A stretch of 64,000 bases of DNA from Sophora flavescens (taxonomy: Eukaryota; Streptophyta; Magnoliopsida; Fabales; Fabaceae): positions 169,134,518 through 169,198,517 of the forward strand of contig CM061067.1 in NCBI GenBank assembly GCA_030762895.1, in the 5' to 3' direction. The notes beneath the pieces are model-generated. The model was not told where the DNA came from. It worked only from the letters and a program-made list of their open reading frames with translations, and searched no databases. Shown here piece after piece: positions 45,830 through 58,599 of the stretch; the first letter of the stretch is position 1; each line of letters opens with the position of its first letter. A program made the position numbers and the translations under genes.

Positions 45830-48310
45830 TCATGCAACAACTAACCAATCACATATGATCCTACTATCCATAATTATACGGGTGCACTCCTGCCCCGGTG
45901 AATATAGATTTGCTGCATCCGACGTCTGCATCTGATGAATTCTTGCAGCATGTGTACACGTTTTTCTTGTGTGACCAACAGCCTTGCAACAACCGCACTT
46001 TGTATTCTTCTTACCCCTCTGTCCACCCATCGAAGGAGCACCCATACACGACTGACTTGTGAATGCTACTGGATCCCTAAGGTAACTTGTGCCACCGTCA
46101 TCCCCCTCCCTACCCTGTTGTGAACAAGCTTGACGATGCTTTGTTTGAAGTTGTTCTGTCTCATACAATACCTTTTCCCTTATATCAGTAAAGTCCTCAT
46201 AGTTTCTAGCTGCATATGTACACAGTCGCCTGCAACTATCTATCAACGAAGTATACCGCCCATTGAAAAGTGCATTATTACCATCCATGTTACCAAGAAA
46301 ATGTCTGCCTTCGGCCTCTTGTTTAGCTGATTTTGTCCATCTGGGTAAAACAAGACAGCTAGGAATGTGGTCAAAGTCCAACAACACCAACACTCTTATT
46401 ATATGCACACATGGAATCCCATAAGATTTCATACCTTGGCAAGAACATCGAGCTTGCATTTCAGTAGGATACAAGGACACATGCCATCTCAAATTGGGCC
46501 TACAGTATTTACCCACAGTAAAAATCTTTGCAGATGTTGTCTCGATACAATCTAAGACATTAATACCCAACGACTTAAACAACCTTTTCCGAAATATATA
46601 AAATATTTCTCTTGTATACACTTCTGCACCGTGTTGCTCTAAGGATATAAGTTCAGTTTGCATGACCGGTACTCCATATATAAGCTGATTTGAAATCTGC
46701 TTCAATCTCCTTACTGCGAATGTACTCAAGGCACCTTTGAAAGTGAAATAGAAAGTCTTTCAGATTGAACCTGGATTGTATATACTTACCCATGTGGGCA
46801 TGCAGGGCCTCACACCGAGATGTCGTCCTCATACCCGCAAAGAACTTGCCTTTTATATGAGCTGTTGACCACATTAGTTTTTTTTTCATACAACTGCTGC
46901 ACCCAACCATTCTCAACCAAACCACATTCCTCGACGGCTGCTGCCCACATCTCTTCAAACTCACTTATGTCACAATTTGAGAGCATGCAAATCTTAAACA
47001 TTTAGGTAAATCGAATATCCCCAACATTAGCCGTGACATTCCTTATCAAGTGCCATCCACATAGCCTGTGACGTACCTCCGGAAAAACTTTAGCAATTGC
47101 ATTTCTCATAGTTAGGTCCCCGTCAGTAATGACACAACTGGGGGCCTTCCCCTTCATTGCTTCTAGAAATTGTGATAGCACCCATACATATGTCTCCTCT
47201 TTCTCATATGATACAATAGCACATCCAAAAACACATGTTTGCTTGTGATGATTAACACCGGAGAACACAACAACAGGACATTTGTACTTATTTCTACCAT
47301 ATGTGGCATCAAATGCCAATATTTGGCCAAACACATCATAATCAAGTTGGGAGGTCCCATCACACCAAAACAAATGCTTCACCCGCCCATCAACACCCGC
47401 TTTGTGACTCCAAAAAAGTGTTGGATCTTTACTTCGCATTTCCCTAAGGAACTTTGCAGCCTCCTTTAAATCACTTTCCTGCCTTTTTCTCTCCTTTTGG
47501 ACACAGTTATACATCTCTTTTTTTCCAAAGCCAATCTTATGATACCCACCTGATTAGCTAGCAAATGAACCATAAATCTTCGGAATGCTAATGTCACTTT
47601 TCCGCATGCTATCCAACTGTGCAACATCAGCAGCAGACATCTTGCGGTGTGACCGTAGTAGTCCAAAGTATTTATCACCCAGTAGTTGATGGTTATGTAC
47701 ATCGCCAAACCGCGACACAGACCACCGTCCACTGCTAGTATCAAAACTAATGCGCGTTTCAGCTTCACATCCAAACCGTGTTACAACTCTATGCTCACGT
47801 TGACGGTTAGGCAGGTTCATATACTTGGAATCCCGAAAACCCTCACTTGAACAACCAAACTGTTGCCAAGTTATTTCATTGTTCTTATTTTTCCCACGCT
47901 TGTTTTTCCGTACGCTAAAGCCTTTCACTTTACCATATTCATTATAAAACGCATATGCAGAATCCACATCTGCAAACTCCATTCCCTTTACCTCGTCAGC
48001 GGTGACCGTAAAAAAAATAAACATTTGATAAATTAGTTCTCACATCCTCATCAGTATCATCACCCTGTACATTCTCATTTGCATCTTCCTCATCATTGTT
48101 AGATTCAGCTTCCTCAAAATTATCATTATCATCTTCCACAACATTGTCATTCTCATCTTGTTCAACATTCTGGGTACCATCTTCCATAACATTGTCATTC
48201 TCATCTGCATTAACACTGTCATCTTCTGCTTCATCAACATTTTCATTTTCAGCTTCCTCAACATTTAAAGAATCCAGGGAAAGATCTTCTATACCCTGGA
48301 CAACCACACA
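45830..48310 (-). pseudogene. FAR1/FHY3-like MULE transposase, decayed
   Basis: Minus strand. An acidic N-terminus (Asp/Asn/Glu repeats, 48307-48050) is followed by a FAR1 DNA-binding domain (ADVDSAYAFYNEYGKVKGF, about 47990-47700), the MULE transposase domain with catalytic-type Asp residues in ILAFDATYGRNKY and VITDGDLTMRNAI and the CGWHLIRN motif (47400-47010), and a SWIM zinc finger (ARCSCQGMKSYGIPCVHIIR, about 46460-46400). A CCHC-like CGCCKAVGHTRKTC precedes the end. Lesions: a frame change near 48015, TAA at 47552-47554, TAA at 47002-47004, a shift in an A run near 46880 and a two-base insertion near 46675. Full-length relatives are MULE transposases or domesticated FRS factors; the lesions argue against a working gene. 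No TIR is recognised around it. Confidence 0.85.
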
Positions 48311-49245
48311 TTGAAAATTAGCCCCACATTAACAAACCATGTTAACTGCCCTTTCTAGATTTTCATCCAAGCTAGAACAACCGCATTTGCATATATAACA
48401 ACAATATTTACAACCAATCCTTAACTAATCCTACATCTATTGAAACAATATATGATACACATCAATCGAACCCCCGCTTAAATAAACCCTACACATACAC
48501 CAACTCATCATTCATCAATTCATCATCCCAATACGCACAACCTTCTTATTAGCTACCCACAAAAAAAAATTAAGTAAATCATTCAAACATAAGGAGTCGG
48601 CCGATTGACATACTCCAGTGGCAGCAAAATCATGTTGATCAAATCTACTAACCTGTGAGTTTATGCAATCACCCATCTCGTAGAATACACTGCGTGCTTG
48701 TAAACCAATCAGCTTTTCAGTGGATTACCTTCTGGGTTCCACAACATCGCCGTCACGACCGGATGATGATGGGGATTTAGTCGAAATTGCTTCGACCATG
48801 GAAGCGACAATGAATACCTTTCCTATTTCGCTTTCGACCTAACAGCAATTCATTACTTTTTTATTTCTGTAATTTATTTTCATTGCTTTAATCAATAACC
48901 GGTAACAAAGGCGTATAAAAGTATAATTACCGCCTGAAAATAATTGGAAAGTAAAAGTGGGTAACCTGATACCGGAACCGCATGTAAAAAAATCAGTGAG
49001 TTTCGAAACTCAACTTTGAGGTTGGAGTATTGTAGCCTTGGCTGTCATTTCTAGTTTTCTACGGCACCTTGATCACATCATCTTCATAAGTTGTAATCAT
49101 TTGAGGTTTTCTTTTCATGGGGTGGTAAAATGAAGTATTTCACCCCAAATTTGTTAATAATTATCTGATTGAAAATGATGGTGATGGTGATTATTTGAAA
49201 AACTATTGGATAAAGTCACATCAATAAACACCGCGGTCTACTGGT
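48311..49245. other. 5' flank of the transposase
   Basis: AT-rich, with no convincing coding sequence beyond possible 5' untranslated exons. Confidence 0.4.
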
Positions 49246-49380
49246 GTGTTTGATGGGATGTCCCATCAAAATGATGTTGTGATGTATCATCCAAGTGATA
49301 AAATATGATCAATTTTATCGTTTGAGTATTTGACTTTTCAACCCAATCCATGGTGGTATAAGGTCAATGACATAACTTAG

Positions 49381-50039
49381 TGTTCCTGCCGAGATCCGAC
49401 TTGGCGGAATCTCGTCGTAGAACGTGAAACCAAGAGTGAACAATGGGGGTTGTTTTAGACTTTGGCTTGACAGAATGTAATATTCCGGTCCTACGTATCC
49501 CAATGGGAATCAAAGCCAGACGTAGTTCTAGGTTCAACCCTTGGTGGTGCGGTGATCTCAATCCCTTAATCTTGTATCTGATGGATACCGGCGAGCAAGG
49601 ACTGTCTGATAGTCTCTTGGTCGAGCTAGTTCCTCTAATACGCTTAAGGGAGAGTTACCGGGATTCAATAAAAAGTGAGTTTCTATCATGGGTACTCCTC
49701 ATTTTATAATAGGATTCCCATATCTCTTAGAGACCTGATTTATCTCTTAAATATCTTTTAGAGATCTGATTTATCTCTTAAATATCTTTTAGAGATCTGA
49801 TTTATCTCTTAAATATCTTTTAGAGATCTGATTTATCTCTTAAATCTCTTTTGAGATGTGATTCCTTAATTTAAGGGATATTATCTCTTTTAACCAGATA
49901 AGGTTATTTCAGATAATATCAAGATTTAATATCAATATCCTATCCCTTAATTAAATGATCTTTAACTTATTATCTTTAACTTCCGGACTGTGCCGGGTAT
50001 TCGAGCTCAGTGGCCGGGTTTCACTCTTCGGTCAGTACA
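49381..50039 (-). mobile_element. 3' LTR of A3
   Basis: 659 bp, bordered internally by CAAGCCCCCCAAG, the complement of the polypurine tract. Confidence 0.92.
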
Positions 50040-52013
50040 CAAGCCCCCCAAGGTTTGAGCTGATTAGGCGTAAAAGCTTTCATGATGTTAGCCGAGCTCA
50101 GGAACTCGGTTTCATCTTTCTGTCTTTAGGCCAGGCGAGGTGATTGGCCGAGCTTCATACTCTATGCATATATATACATCCTCCAACTCGGTGAGCAGCT
50201 CGGGTGACCGAGCTTGATGCTTTCTGGGTGCCGGACTCTGTATCTCGGCTCATACACAAGCCCCCCAAGCTTTGAGCTAATAAAGCGTAAAAGCTTTTTC
50301 TCGAAGGAGCCGAGGTTAGCCGAGGTGGGGATGATTACTTGTTTCCTGTTAAGGCCGTACTTTCTCGGTTCCCGAGATGGAAAGGAAACGTTACCCTGTG
50401 CGGCGCGTGGCCTTTACGGCCTCATTTCCGAGGCTTGCGCTGTAGTTGCGTGCTTAAACGATAAGTCGAGAGCCGGAGCTCAACCGAGTGGTCGGGAGCC
50501 GAAGCTCAACCGAGCAGTTGGAAGCCGGAGCTCAACCCAGTAGGGAGCCTGAGCTCGAACCAGTAGTCGGGAGCTGGAGCTCAACCGAGTAGGGAGCCCG
50601 AGCTTCTCGTTTCAAGTTGCCGAGCTTCACATTTTGGCAAATTCTTAAGTTCAGTGGACTCGGTGGGCGAGTCTAGTAATCATTTCCCTTTGATTGTTTG
50701 GGTTTGGAGCTCTAGCTTTACTTCTAGTCCAATATTTTAGTTTGGTAGGCTCAGTGGCCGAGTTTAACATCTCGATCAGTATATAAGCTCCCCAAGCTTT
50801 GAGCTCAGAATAAGTGAAAGAGCTTTATGAAAGAAGTTGAGCTTGTCCTTAGTGTTGATAAAGTACTGGATTTGCGTAGATCCTCTTACTTCGGCTAATA
50901 CCTCTTGGGGAGTACTCGAGTTTTAGTGGTTGAGAATCACATCTCGGTCAGTAACATGTTCTGAACATAAGATACTTCAATCTTACCTTTGTTTAAGACA
51001 AGTTTAGAAGCTGGTAGCTGAGATTCGACTTATCACTGATTCAGGCTCGAACCAACCTTTTGAAGAGTCAAGTTCAAACCCGGTCATTAGGAATTTACCT
51101 CAGTGCTTGTATTTCATTCTTTAATTTTTGATGCTTTCAAGATGCTTATCTTGACTCACCTTTTTCCGAATGTAGCTCGGTCTTTTGAAGTTCTTGAGAG
51201 CTCTTAACATTTTCTCCGAGTAGCTCATAACCCTTTCATTTGGTAGATTTTGAAATACCCACTAACTTTGAAACTTGACCTCGAATTATTTTTTCCGATC
51301 TTGAAGGTGTGTCTCAGAATAAACTTTCCTAATATCTTCTCCAGTTTGTATGAGAAAATAGTTTTCATACAAGTTCTTCGAGCTGTAGGCTAAGGGATGT
51401 AATTTCCGAGAATATCCTTCCTTTATCCCCATTAGCCCCCCAAGCTCCGCGCTTGAAATAAGCGAAAGAGCTTAAATGTCAACCCGCATGTTTTAACACG
51501 CTTTTTGGTGACGAGGGCTTTGGACTATGATTCGCGGGAGCATTGCTCGAAAATCTATTTTTTGTAGAACAAAGCCTTTCTTGGGTTATCGTCTTGCTTG
51601 GCCGAGCACTGCTCGGATTTTTGTGTGGAGCCCAGTCTTACTTGGGATTCCGGCTTATTTGGTTGAACACTACCAGGATTTCCTTCGAATCCTGGGTCTC
51701 TAACATGCGTGACCTGCTGTGGATTTTAACTTGGCCTCGACTTTTTTCGGTGCGTAGTGCGAGGAAGCATAGCTCGACCTCGGCTTTTTGGTGCGAGGGA
51801 GCAATGCCCGACCTCGGCTTTCTGGGCTTCTGCCCTTTGTTCTTAACTAGACAATTTTAACTCTGGCTCTTTAGTGAGTTCCCAAGTTATTAAGCCAGCA
51901 TATGCCCGGCTTTTACTAGAATTGGGCCATGATGCGAGTAGGAAAGTTGCGGTCGCTCATGCTCTTCTGAGTCTCCTCCATTACCTGTTTTTCGAGCCAC
52001 GAGCTTTCTAATA
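50040..52013 (-). other. 3' region of A3 with repeated polypurine-like modules
   Basis: Reverse-complement polypurine words (AGCCCCCCAAG-type, or AGCTCCCCAAG) occur near 50043, 50261, 50787 and 51437, at the same relative positions as in A2. The ~27-bp GAGCTCCGGCTTC-type repeats are at 50455-50620. Confidence 0.75.
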
Positions 52014-52495
52014 ATGAAAAGTATGCAGACGGAAGCTGCCCGAACTTTGCGCACTGGGGCTGGCAATGGAAACAACCGACCAGCTCAACCTTCAGAAGGT
52101 CGTGGAAAGGGCTCCAAGCCGAGAAGGAAGCCAGTCTTGAGTTGCGGAAGTTGCTGGAACCCGAGAAGGAGGAGAATCCGAGGCTCCGTTATGATCTGGC
52201 TGAAACCGAGGCTTCTATCACGAGGGAGCATGTTAATGGTTTTTCCTGAGCCGTGAAGCGGCTTCAGTATTTCAATCCGACTGCTGACTTCTCCTGTGAT
52301 GACGTGGACAAGGATTTTATCCGAGATGGAATCCTAGTTCCATTGTCCGAGCTGGAGGATGAGGAGGCCGTATCTCAAGGGGAAGAGGGCGAGGGGAAAG
52401 CGACCGAGGAGGGACCCGAAGATGAAGGTGAAATGGGCCTATCTGGCCAGTCTGCTACCCTCCCTCCAAATACCGAGGATGACCTTGACTCATGA
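52014..52495 (+). pseudogene. Antisense ORF remnant of A3
   Basis: Opposite to the element and homologous to 2001-2669: it starts MKSMQTEAARTLRTGA and ends in the acidic tail before TGA at 52493. A frame change near 52065 and a stop near 52248 break it; the last 80 codons (52253-52495) are open. Confidence 0.7.
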
Positions 52496-52834
52496 ATTTG
52501 TATTAATAGGTTAGGAAACACGTTGTTTTTGGGGATGCCCTTTTTGATTTTGAAATCTTATGTATTCTGGGCTTGGCCCATGGTTATTGATGGACCGACA
52601 TGCACCTTACTTTTTGCGACTATTTTTCTAAGTTAGTACTTGTTTAGTTTCAGCGTGTTACGCGATTTAGTCGAAATAGTCAGAATTTGAAATACTTGTA
52701 GGTTCTTACCCACCTTCTTAGGCCTTGAAATACCTTTTCAGGCGTTAAGGTGTTATTACCGTTGTAGACTTGGCATTTCGACCTCAACTCGGTCAACTTC
52801 AACTTGACCAGTCTCTTTAGGTAGTAAGTTGTTT

Positions 52835-54060
52835 CTTACCTTTATAGGCTCGGCATTTCGACCTCAACTCGGTCGACTTTATCTCGGTCAGCCTCTTTAG
52901 GCACTTGCCTCTTTAGGTCCAACGTCTCGACGGCAGCTCGGTCGATTTTAGCTCGGTCACCTCTTAAGGCACTTGCCTCTTTAGGTCCGGCGTCTCGACG
53001 GCAGCTCGGTCAATTTTAGCTCGGTCACCTCTTTTGGCACTTGCCTCTTTAGGTCCGGCGTCTTGACGACAGCTCGGTCGATTTTAGCTTGGTCACCTCT
53101 TTAGGTTTTTTTCACCTTTATAGGCTCGGCACTCCGACCCCGATTGGTCGTAGCTCGGTCAACCTCTTTAGGAATTATGCACCTTTATAGGCTCGGCACT
53201 CAGACCCTGATTGGTCGTAGCTCGTAGCTCGGTCAGCCTCTTTAGGATTTATGCACCTTTATAGGCTCGGCACTCCGACCCTGATTGGTCGTAGCTCGGT
53301 CAGCTTCTTTAGGATTTATGCACCTCTATAGTCTCGGCACTCCGACCCTGATTGGTCGTAGCTCGGTCAGTCTCTTTAGGATTTGCTCACCTTTATAGGC
53401 TCGGCACTCCAACCCTGATTAGTCGTAGCTCGGTCAGCCTCTTTAGGATTTACGCACCTCTATAGGCTCGGCACTCCGACCCTGATTGGTCGTAGCTCGG
53501 TCACCTCTTTAGGTTTTTTGCACCTTTATAGGCTTGGCACTCCGACCTTGATTGGTTGTAGCTCGGTCAGCCTCTTTAGGATTTATGCACCTTTATAGGC
53601 TCGGCACTCCAACCCTGATTGGTCGTAGCTCGGTCAGCCTCTTTAGGATTTATGCACCTCTATAGGCTCGGCACTCCGACCCTGATTGGTCGTAGCTCGG
53701 TCAGACTCTTTAGGATTTACGCACCTTTATAGGCTCGGCACTCCGACCCTGATTGGTCGTAGCTCGGTCAACCTCTTTAGGATTTATGCACCTCTATAGG
53801 CTCGGCACTCCGACCCTGATTGGTCGTAGCTCGGTCAGCCTCTTTAGGATTTACGCACCTTTATAGGCTCGGCACTCCGACCCTGATTGGTCGTAGCTTG
53901 GTCAGCCTCTTTAGGATTTATGCACCTTTATAGGCTCGGCACTCCGACCCTGATTGGTCGTAGCTCGATCAGCCTCTTTGGGATTTATGCACCTTTATAG
54001 GCTCGACACTCTGATCCCGATTGGTCGTAGCTCGGGCAGCCTCTTTAGGTTTTTAGCCTT
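52835..54060 (+). repeat. 67-bp tandem array in A3
   Basis: About fourteen 67-bp units with CGGCACTCCGACCCTGATTG and GTCGTAGCTCGGTCAGCCTC between 53105 and 54060, preceded by several related units with CTTTAGGTCCGGCGTCTCGA (52900-53100) and two with GCATTTCGACCTCAACTCGG. It corresponds to the much shorter array of A2. Confidence 0.92.
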
Positions 54061-55067
54061 TTTAGGTGAGTTAGTATGGTGTTTGGGTGCTAGAGCTGGT
54101 GGAATTTTATTTTCCAAGGGAGAGCTCGATCTCTATGATTTTTATAGAGGGAGTTTAACTCGGCCTCCATGGTTTTAATTTGAGGAGCTTTGACTCGTCT
54201 TCCTCTTTGGTGGAATTTTGAGAGGGAGTTTTGGCTCGACCTTTCAGGAGTCGGGGCTGAATGTGAGTTTTCAAGGGAGCCGGAGCTCAACCACTTTGTA
54301 ATCGCAAATTTTGTGACTCTGGGAGTGGTATCAGCCGAGCATCAGTTTGCTCAAATATATAAAAAATGATATGATGCTACATAACACAACATTAAAGGCG
54401 TGGAGCAAAACATATCAAATCATATTAGGTTTAAACTAGATTTAAAGAGCAATATCACCTGAACTTTTCGCTGCCTCTGATTTAGGCATTCCCTCAAGCC
54501 CATATGGTCGAGCTCTCCTAGACCGAGCTGGGCTGGCCGAGCTTTCTAAGACGTCTTCTTCAGCTCTTCGAGGCCGAGCTGTGGTGGCCGAGCTCCGAAG
54601 TCGAGCTGTGGTGGCCGAGCTCTCTATCACAAAAACTTCTAACAAATTGTTACAGCAAACTTAAGCTTTGAAAGCTCAAAGCCTATTTAACACTTGAAGT
54701 TGAAATTCTTGGCAATATCATATCAAGATAAAGTAGTAATCTGATGTATCCGAAGAATCAAGAATCAAGATCAAGCCTTTCTTGGCTGACGCGGTGGGAC
54801 AACATCCTCATCTCCCGTGCTTCCCTGTTGCAGGGAATTTTGCCATATAATATAATAGCATGCCCAAGACCCCCGAGTACCGAATTTAATTAGATGGAAT
54901 AAAGGTCAAACATGGCTCTCATTCATGTTAACCAATTGTCTGGGAAACGACAATCGTGTCGGACGTCTGGTTGATCGTGGGCATGATCAGCTTACGAATG
55001 TCCATGGGCATGGTCCTATCACTTGGCAGCGCCGATGCCATTGCCAGAATCTTGTCCGTGAGGGTGG

Positions 55068-55301
55068 TCATGCTTCTGGTGCACCATTGCTTCCATTCTC
55101 ATATGCGGCTTCTCTAGAGCCGCCATCCCCCTCGTCGGAAAACACTGTTGTGGCGGTGGTTGACTTCACCGGAGGAACCTCACGGAGGAAGAAGATACTG
55201 GAGATGCACATGGCGAAGGGGACCAGAGCAAGCATGAGGAGAAACGAAGCGGGGTCGTTAGCGAAGAGAGTAGAACAGAGATTAGTGAGTATCTGTGCAT
55301 C
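55068..55301 (-). pseudogene. NFD4/nodulin-like MFS transporter fragment carried by A3
   Basis: Minus-strand counterpart of 25712-25945: the same 78-codon length, open from end to end, with a few substitutions (for example CSTLF for CSALF). It is in sense with the element transcript. It starts inside the protein and has no ATG of its own. Confidence 0.6.
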
Positions 55302-55671
55302 CTTCTTCCTACCTTCTTCATCTCTTTCCTTCTATTTGAATGTCGCATAGGAACGTGGATCTGGGTTGCAGATCGTGGGCAACGGCGGAGAGAACTGAGG
55401 ATCTGGGCATTCGGTACCGGCCTCGATGGGACAAGGGGCTCTACTGTGATGCGGCGTTGCCGGAACGTCTTCGTGGACGCTGAAGCCGAAGAGCTTTAAG
55501 GGCGTGGCGGAAGCGGGGTTTGTCCTCCATGGATGGGAGGGTGGTTTTTCTGTTGAAGATTGGGTGATGGAAGTGCAGACAAGGAGAAGACTGGGTGGCG
55601 TGGACGGTGTCCATGGTAGCTCGGTGGCTGATGGTCTTTGACTGAGTGGTCGGGGCAAAGTTTTACCTGGC

Positions 55672-55689
55672 CCCACAGTGGGCGCCAAA
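55672..55689 (-). other. Primer-binding site of A3
   Basis: Complement of TTTGGCGCCCACTGTGGG directly inside the 5' LTR. Confidence 0.85.
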
Positions 55690-56337
55690 TGTTCCTACCG
55701 AGATCCGACTTGGCGGAATCTCGCCGTAGAACGTGAAACCAAGAGTGAACAATGGGGGTTGTTTCAGACTTTGTCTTGACAGAATGTAATATTCCGGTCC
55801 TACGTATCCCAATGGGAATCAAAGCCAGACGTAGTTCTAGGTTCAACCCTTGGTGGTGCGGTGATCTCGATCCCCTGATCTTGTATCTGATGGATACCAG
55901 CGAGCAAGGACTGTCTGATAGTCTCTTGGTCGAGCTAGTTCCTCTAATACGCTTAAGGGAGAGTTAACAGGATTCAGTGAAAAGTGAGTTTCTATCATGG
56001 GTACTCCTTCTTTTATAATAGGATTCCCATATCTCTTAGAGACCTGATTTATCTCTTAAATATCTTTTAGAGATCTGATTTATCTCTTAAATATCTTTTA
56101 GATCTCTTAAATATCTTTTAGAAATCCGATTTATCTCTTAAATCTCTTTTGAGATGTGATTCCTTAATTTAAGGGATATTCTCTCTTTTAACCAGATAAG
56201 GTTTTTTCAGATAATATTAGGATTTAATATCAATATCATATCCCTTAATTAAGTGATCTTTAACTTATTATCTTTAACTTCCGGACTGGGCCGGATATTC
56301 GAGCTCGGTGGCCGGGTTTCACTCTCCGGCCAGTACA
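55690..56337 (-). mobile_element. 5' LTR of A3
   Basis: 648 bp; 11 bp shorter than its partner, with a partial loss in the 31-bp U3 subrepeats around 56090-56115. Confidence 0.9.
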
Positions 56338-56589
56338 CTTAATATTTTGCATTTGCAAAATAAGACATTATGTTTCTGTATTTGCATAATTTTCTAGTAT
56401 TATATTATTAAATAGAAATTATGTGGAGCCTCATTTCTGATTACCATTCCCAATTTATGCTGGTTGCTTATGGTGGTATTTCTGAATGTGTCTCTAAACA
56501 AGAAAAAATAAAAGGAAAAAAAAAATGAAGAAAAAAAAAATTTCAAAGAAACCCAGATGGCCAGATCTTCTTCTCGCCAGATCTGAACA

Positions 56590-57030
56590 TTCATAATGTC
56601 CTCTCTCTCTCTCTGGGAAGATAGACAACGGCAAAAAGCACCGGTGACACACGGGGAGGAGCGGTGGGCAGAAGAGGATCGCGGCGGCGGAACAGCGCAA
56701 GGAGGTGGCGCGCACCGGTGGCTGAGTCTGGGTTCCCAACAGTGACGGCGTTCAGCGGTGGGGGAGAACGGTGACGTCGCGAAGGGGAGCAACAGCGGCG
56801 GAGATGGAGGTCGATGGACGGCGACGGTCTGAGGCGCGCTGTGGAGCGGCGGAGATGGAGGAAGACGGCGGCGTCGATGGTGGCTGGCAGTGTTGCGAAA
56901 CTGAAGCACCATGGAGGGAATCAGGAGGTTGTTGAACGGAGAAATTGTCGAAGCCGCCGACGGCGGAAGTCATCGACGCCGGCGATGATTTTGATGGGCG
57001 AGTCGAAGCGACGATGGAGAACGTTTCTGT
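56590..57030 (+). other. GC-rich gene-like block inside MULE-like element H
   Basis: A sharp rise in G+C within AT-rich surroundings. Both strands are open for long stretches (Arg/Ser/Pro-rich), as expected from high GC content, so the coding frame is uncertain. One plus-strand frame from 56814 gives MDGDGLRRAVERRRWRKTAA. I do not recognise a family. A captured 5' exon or untranslated region of a host gene is likely. Confidence 0.4.
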
Positions 57031-57379
57031 TTTTTTTTTAAGTGCATAATTTTTTTAAATTTTTTTCATATAAATTAATAAAATAAAGGATATACTAATA
57101 CAAATACAAAAATACAATATCCTTTTTTTGCAAATACAAGACTTTCATCTGAGTTGAAAAGCCAATTTATTCTAATGACAATCTGAACCAATCAGATTGT
57201 GCTACTTGGATGATGTACTACTGCATCATTTTAATGAGTGATGTACCTTAACCTCCATCGTGTTTGATAACTATAATGGTAAGTCAACGACTCAACTGTA
57301 TTTGCATTTGTTAACCCCTTTTATTGGTGCTTATTTCTCTCTTTCATTGTGATTAGTTAGAGAGAGTCTCCTAGTATGA

Positions 57380-58184
57380 TGGGCTAGTTTGGTATCATGA
57401 CAGGATAAGGACGGATATGATAAGAGAACATGATAGGAGTAGGATAGGATATGAGTAGGATAAAATGTTATCATATCCGATATTTGGTGTTCACCAGATA
57501 ACCAACTGGACAGCATTATAATTTAAGTATGAATTTTAAAATTTTTTATTTTTATTCTAAATGTTTTCATCTTTTATTAGATTTACTTTTTTTTTATAAT
57601 TTTCATTATTTAAATTTATATAAAAAAACAAAATTATCCTTGTGATAAAATTATATATAATGTTTTAAATTTTTTAAATATTGTCTAACTAAAATTATTT
57701 TTTTATATTTTTAAATATTCATTGTTTATCTTTACTTTACATATAGTTAAATTATTAGAATAATTTTTTTTATATTTTACAGTTTTTAAAAATAATATAA
57801 AATAACAAACTTAGCATTGTGATAAAATAAAAATAAATTTTAGAATTGATTATTAATATTTTTATAATTTTAAATATTTTATATTTTATTATATCTTTTT
57901 TTGGTAATCATGTTAAATTTTATTATACTTTAAATTATTGTTTTATTATACTTTAATTATTTTATATATTATAGATTTTATTATACTTTAAATCACATTA
58001 TCCTATCCTGTTGAGTTCTAACCCAGCCCTCCCCTCATGATAGAATTTTAACTAGTTTGACAGGATAGGATAAGTGACAAGATTGACTTATCCTATCCTG
58101 CTGGCTCGTCAAACAACAATTTCAGACAGGATATGATAGCTTATCCTATCATATCTCTCTTATCCTGACCACCAAACGGACCCT
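57380..58184. mobile_element. hAT-like MITE I
   Basis: Imperfect terminal inverted repeats with GTTTGGT and CAGGATAAG words (left 57380-57425, right 58140-58184). Flanks TAGTATGA (57372-57379) and TAGTGTGA (58185-58192) agree at seven of eight bases, the target size of hAT elements. The 805-bp interior is very AT-rich and non-coding. Confidence 0.75.
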
Positions 58185-58599
58185 TAGTGTGAAAATGTAA
58201 AGCAGTTATCTGAAAGGAAAAAAAAAAAAGCTGCTTAGAGCCTTCCACAAATGAATCATGTAAACCAAGAATTCCACCAATCTTGCCCCACCCTTGTTTA
58301 TAGACAGATTCCTTGCTAAATCCGTCTTCCCAAGACCAGGGGATATTTGCAGAGGGACACGGTGATTAGAAGGCAGGTAACATCACTAGTTCGGGAAGAT
58401 CTGCCTAGATTAATGATGGTAGAAAGAAATCCCTAGGCCTAAATGTGTTAGTTTCATCACATGATTGAAGGATAAAATGCAATTCATTGCAAATACACCA
58501 TGTATATGATCAGAGAAACAAGAAACAACTCCCGATGATTGAGAATTAAACTAAAAAAAGAAAAAAGAAAATAAAGGAATGTCATCTCATGCCCGAAAT
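58185..58599. other. Unassigned spacer
   Basis: No gene or repeat recognised. Confidence 0.4.

Larger units (their letters stand above)
49381..56337 (-). mobile_element. Complete family A element, copy A3
   Basis: Minus strand, 6957 bp. LTRs at 49381-50039 (659 bp) and 55690-56337 (648 bp), with TGTTCC start and CAGTACA end. Flanks are CTTAG (49376-49380) and CTTAA (56338-56342), a 5-bp duplication with one change. It has the same internal order as A2 but no nested B, so it shows the undisturbed family structure: about 7 kb, no gag-pol, captured fragments next to the primer site, large tandem array, antisense ORF and polypurine modules. Confidence 0.92.
49255..57259. mobile_element. MULE-like element H (about 1.04 kb net), split by A3
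   Basis: Flanked by a perfect 9-bp duplication GTGTTTGAT (49246-49254 and 57260-57268), the size made by Mutator-like elements. The ends share imperfect inverted sequence, including AAAATGATG, CATCATCCAAGT and GGCTTTTCAAC (left 49255-49345, right about 57150-57259). Without A3 about 1.04 kb remain. It encodes no transposase, and a GC-rich block at 56590-57030 looks like acquired gene sequence (Pack-MULE-like). Confidence 0.6.

Noticed and set aside
56400..56912. 170-codon minus-strand frame rich in Pro, Arg and Ser
   Set aside because: The segment is very GC-rich and open in several frames on both strands, so openness is not evidence of coding.
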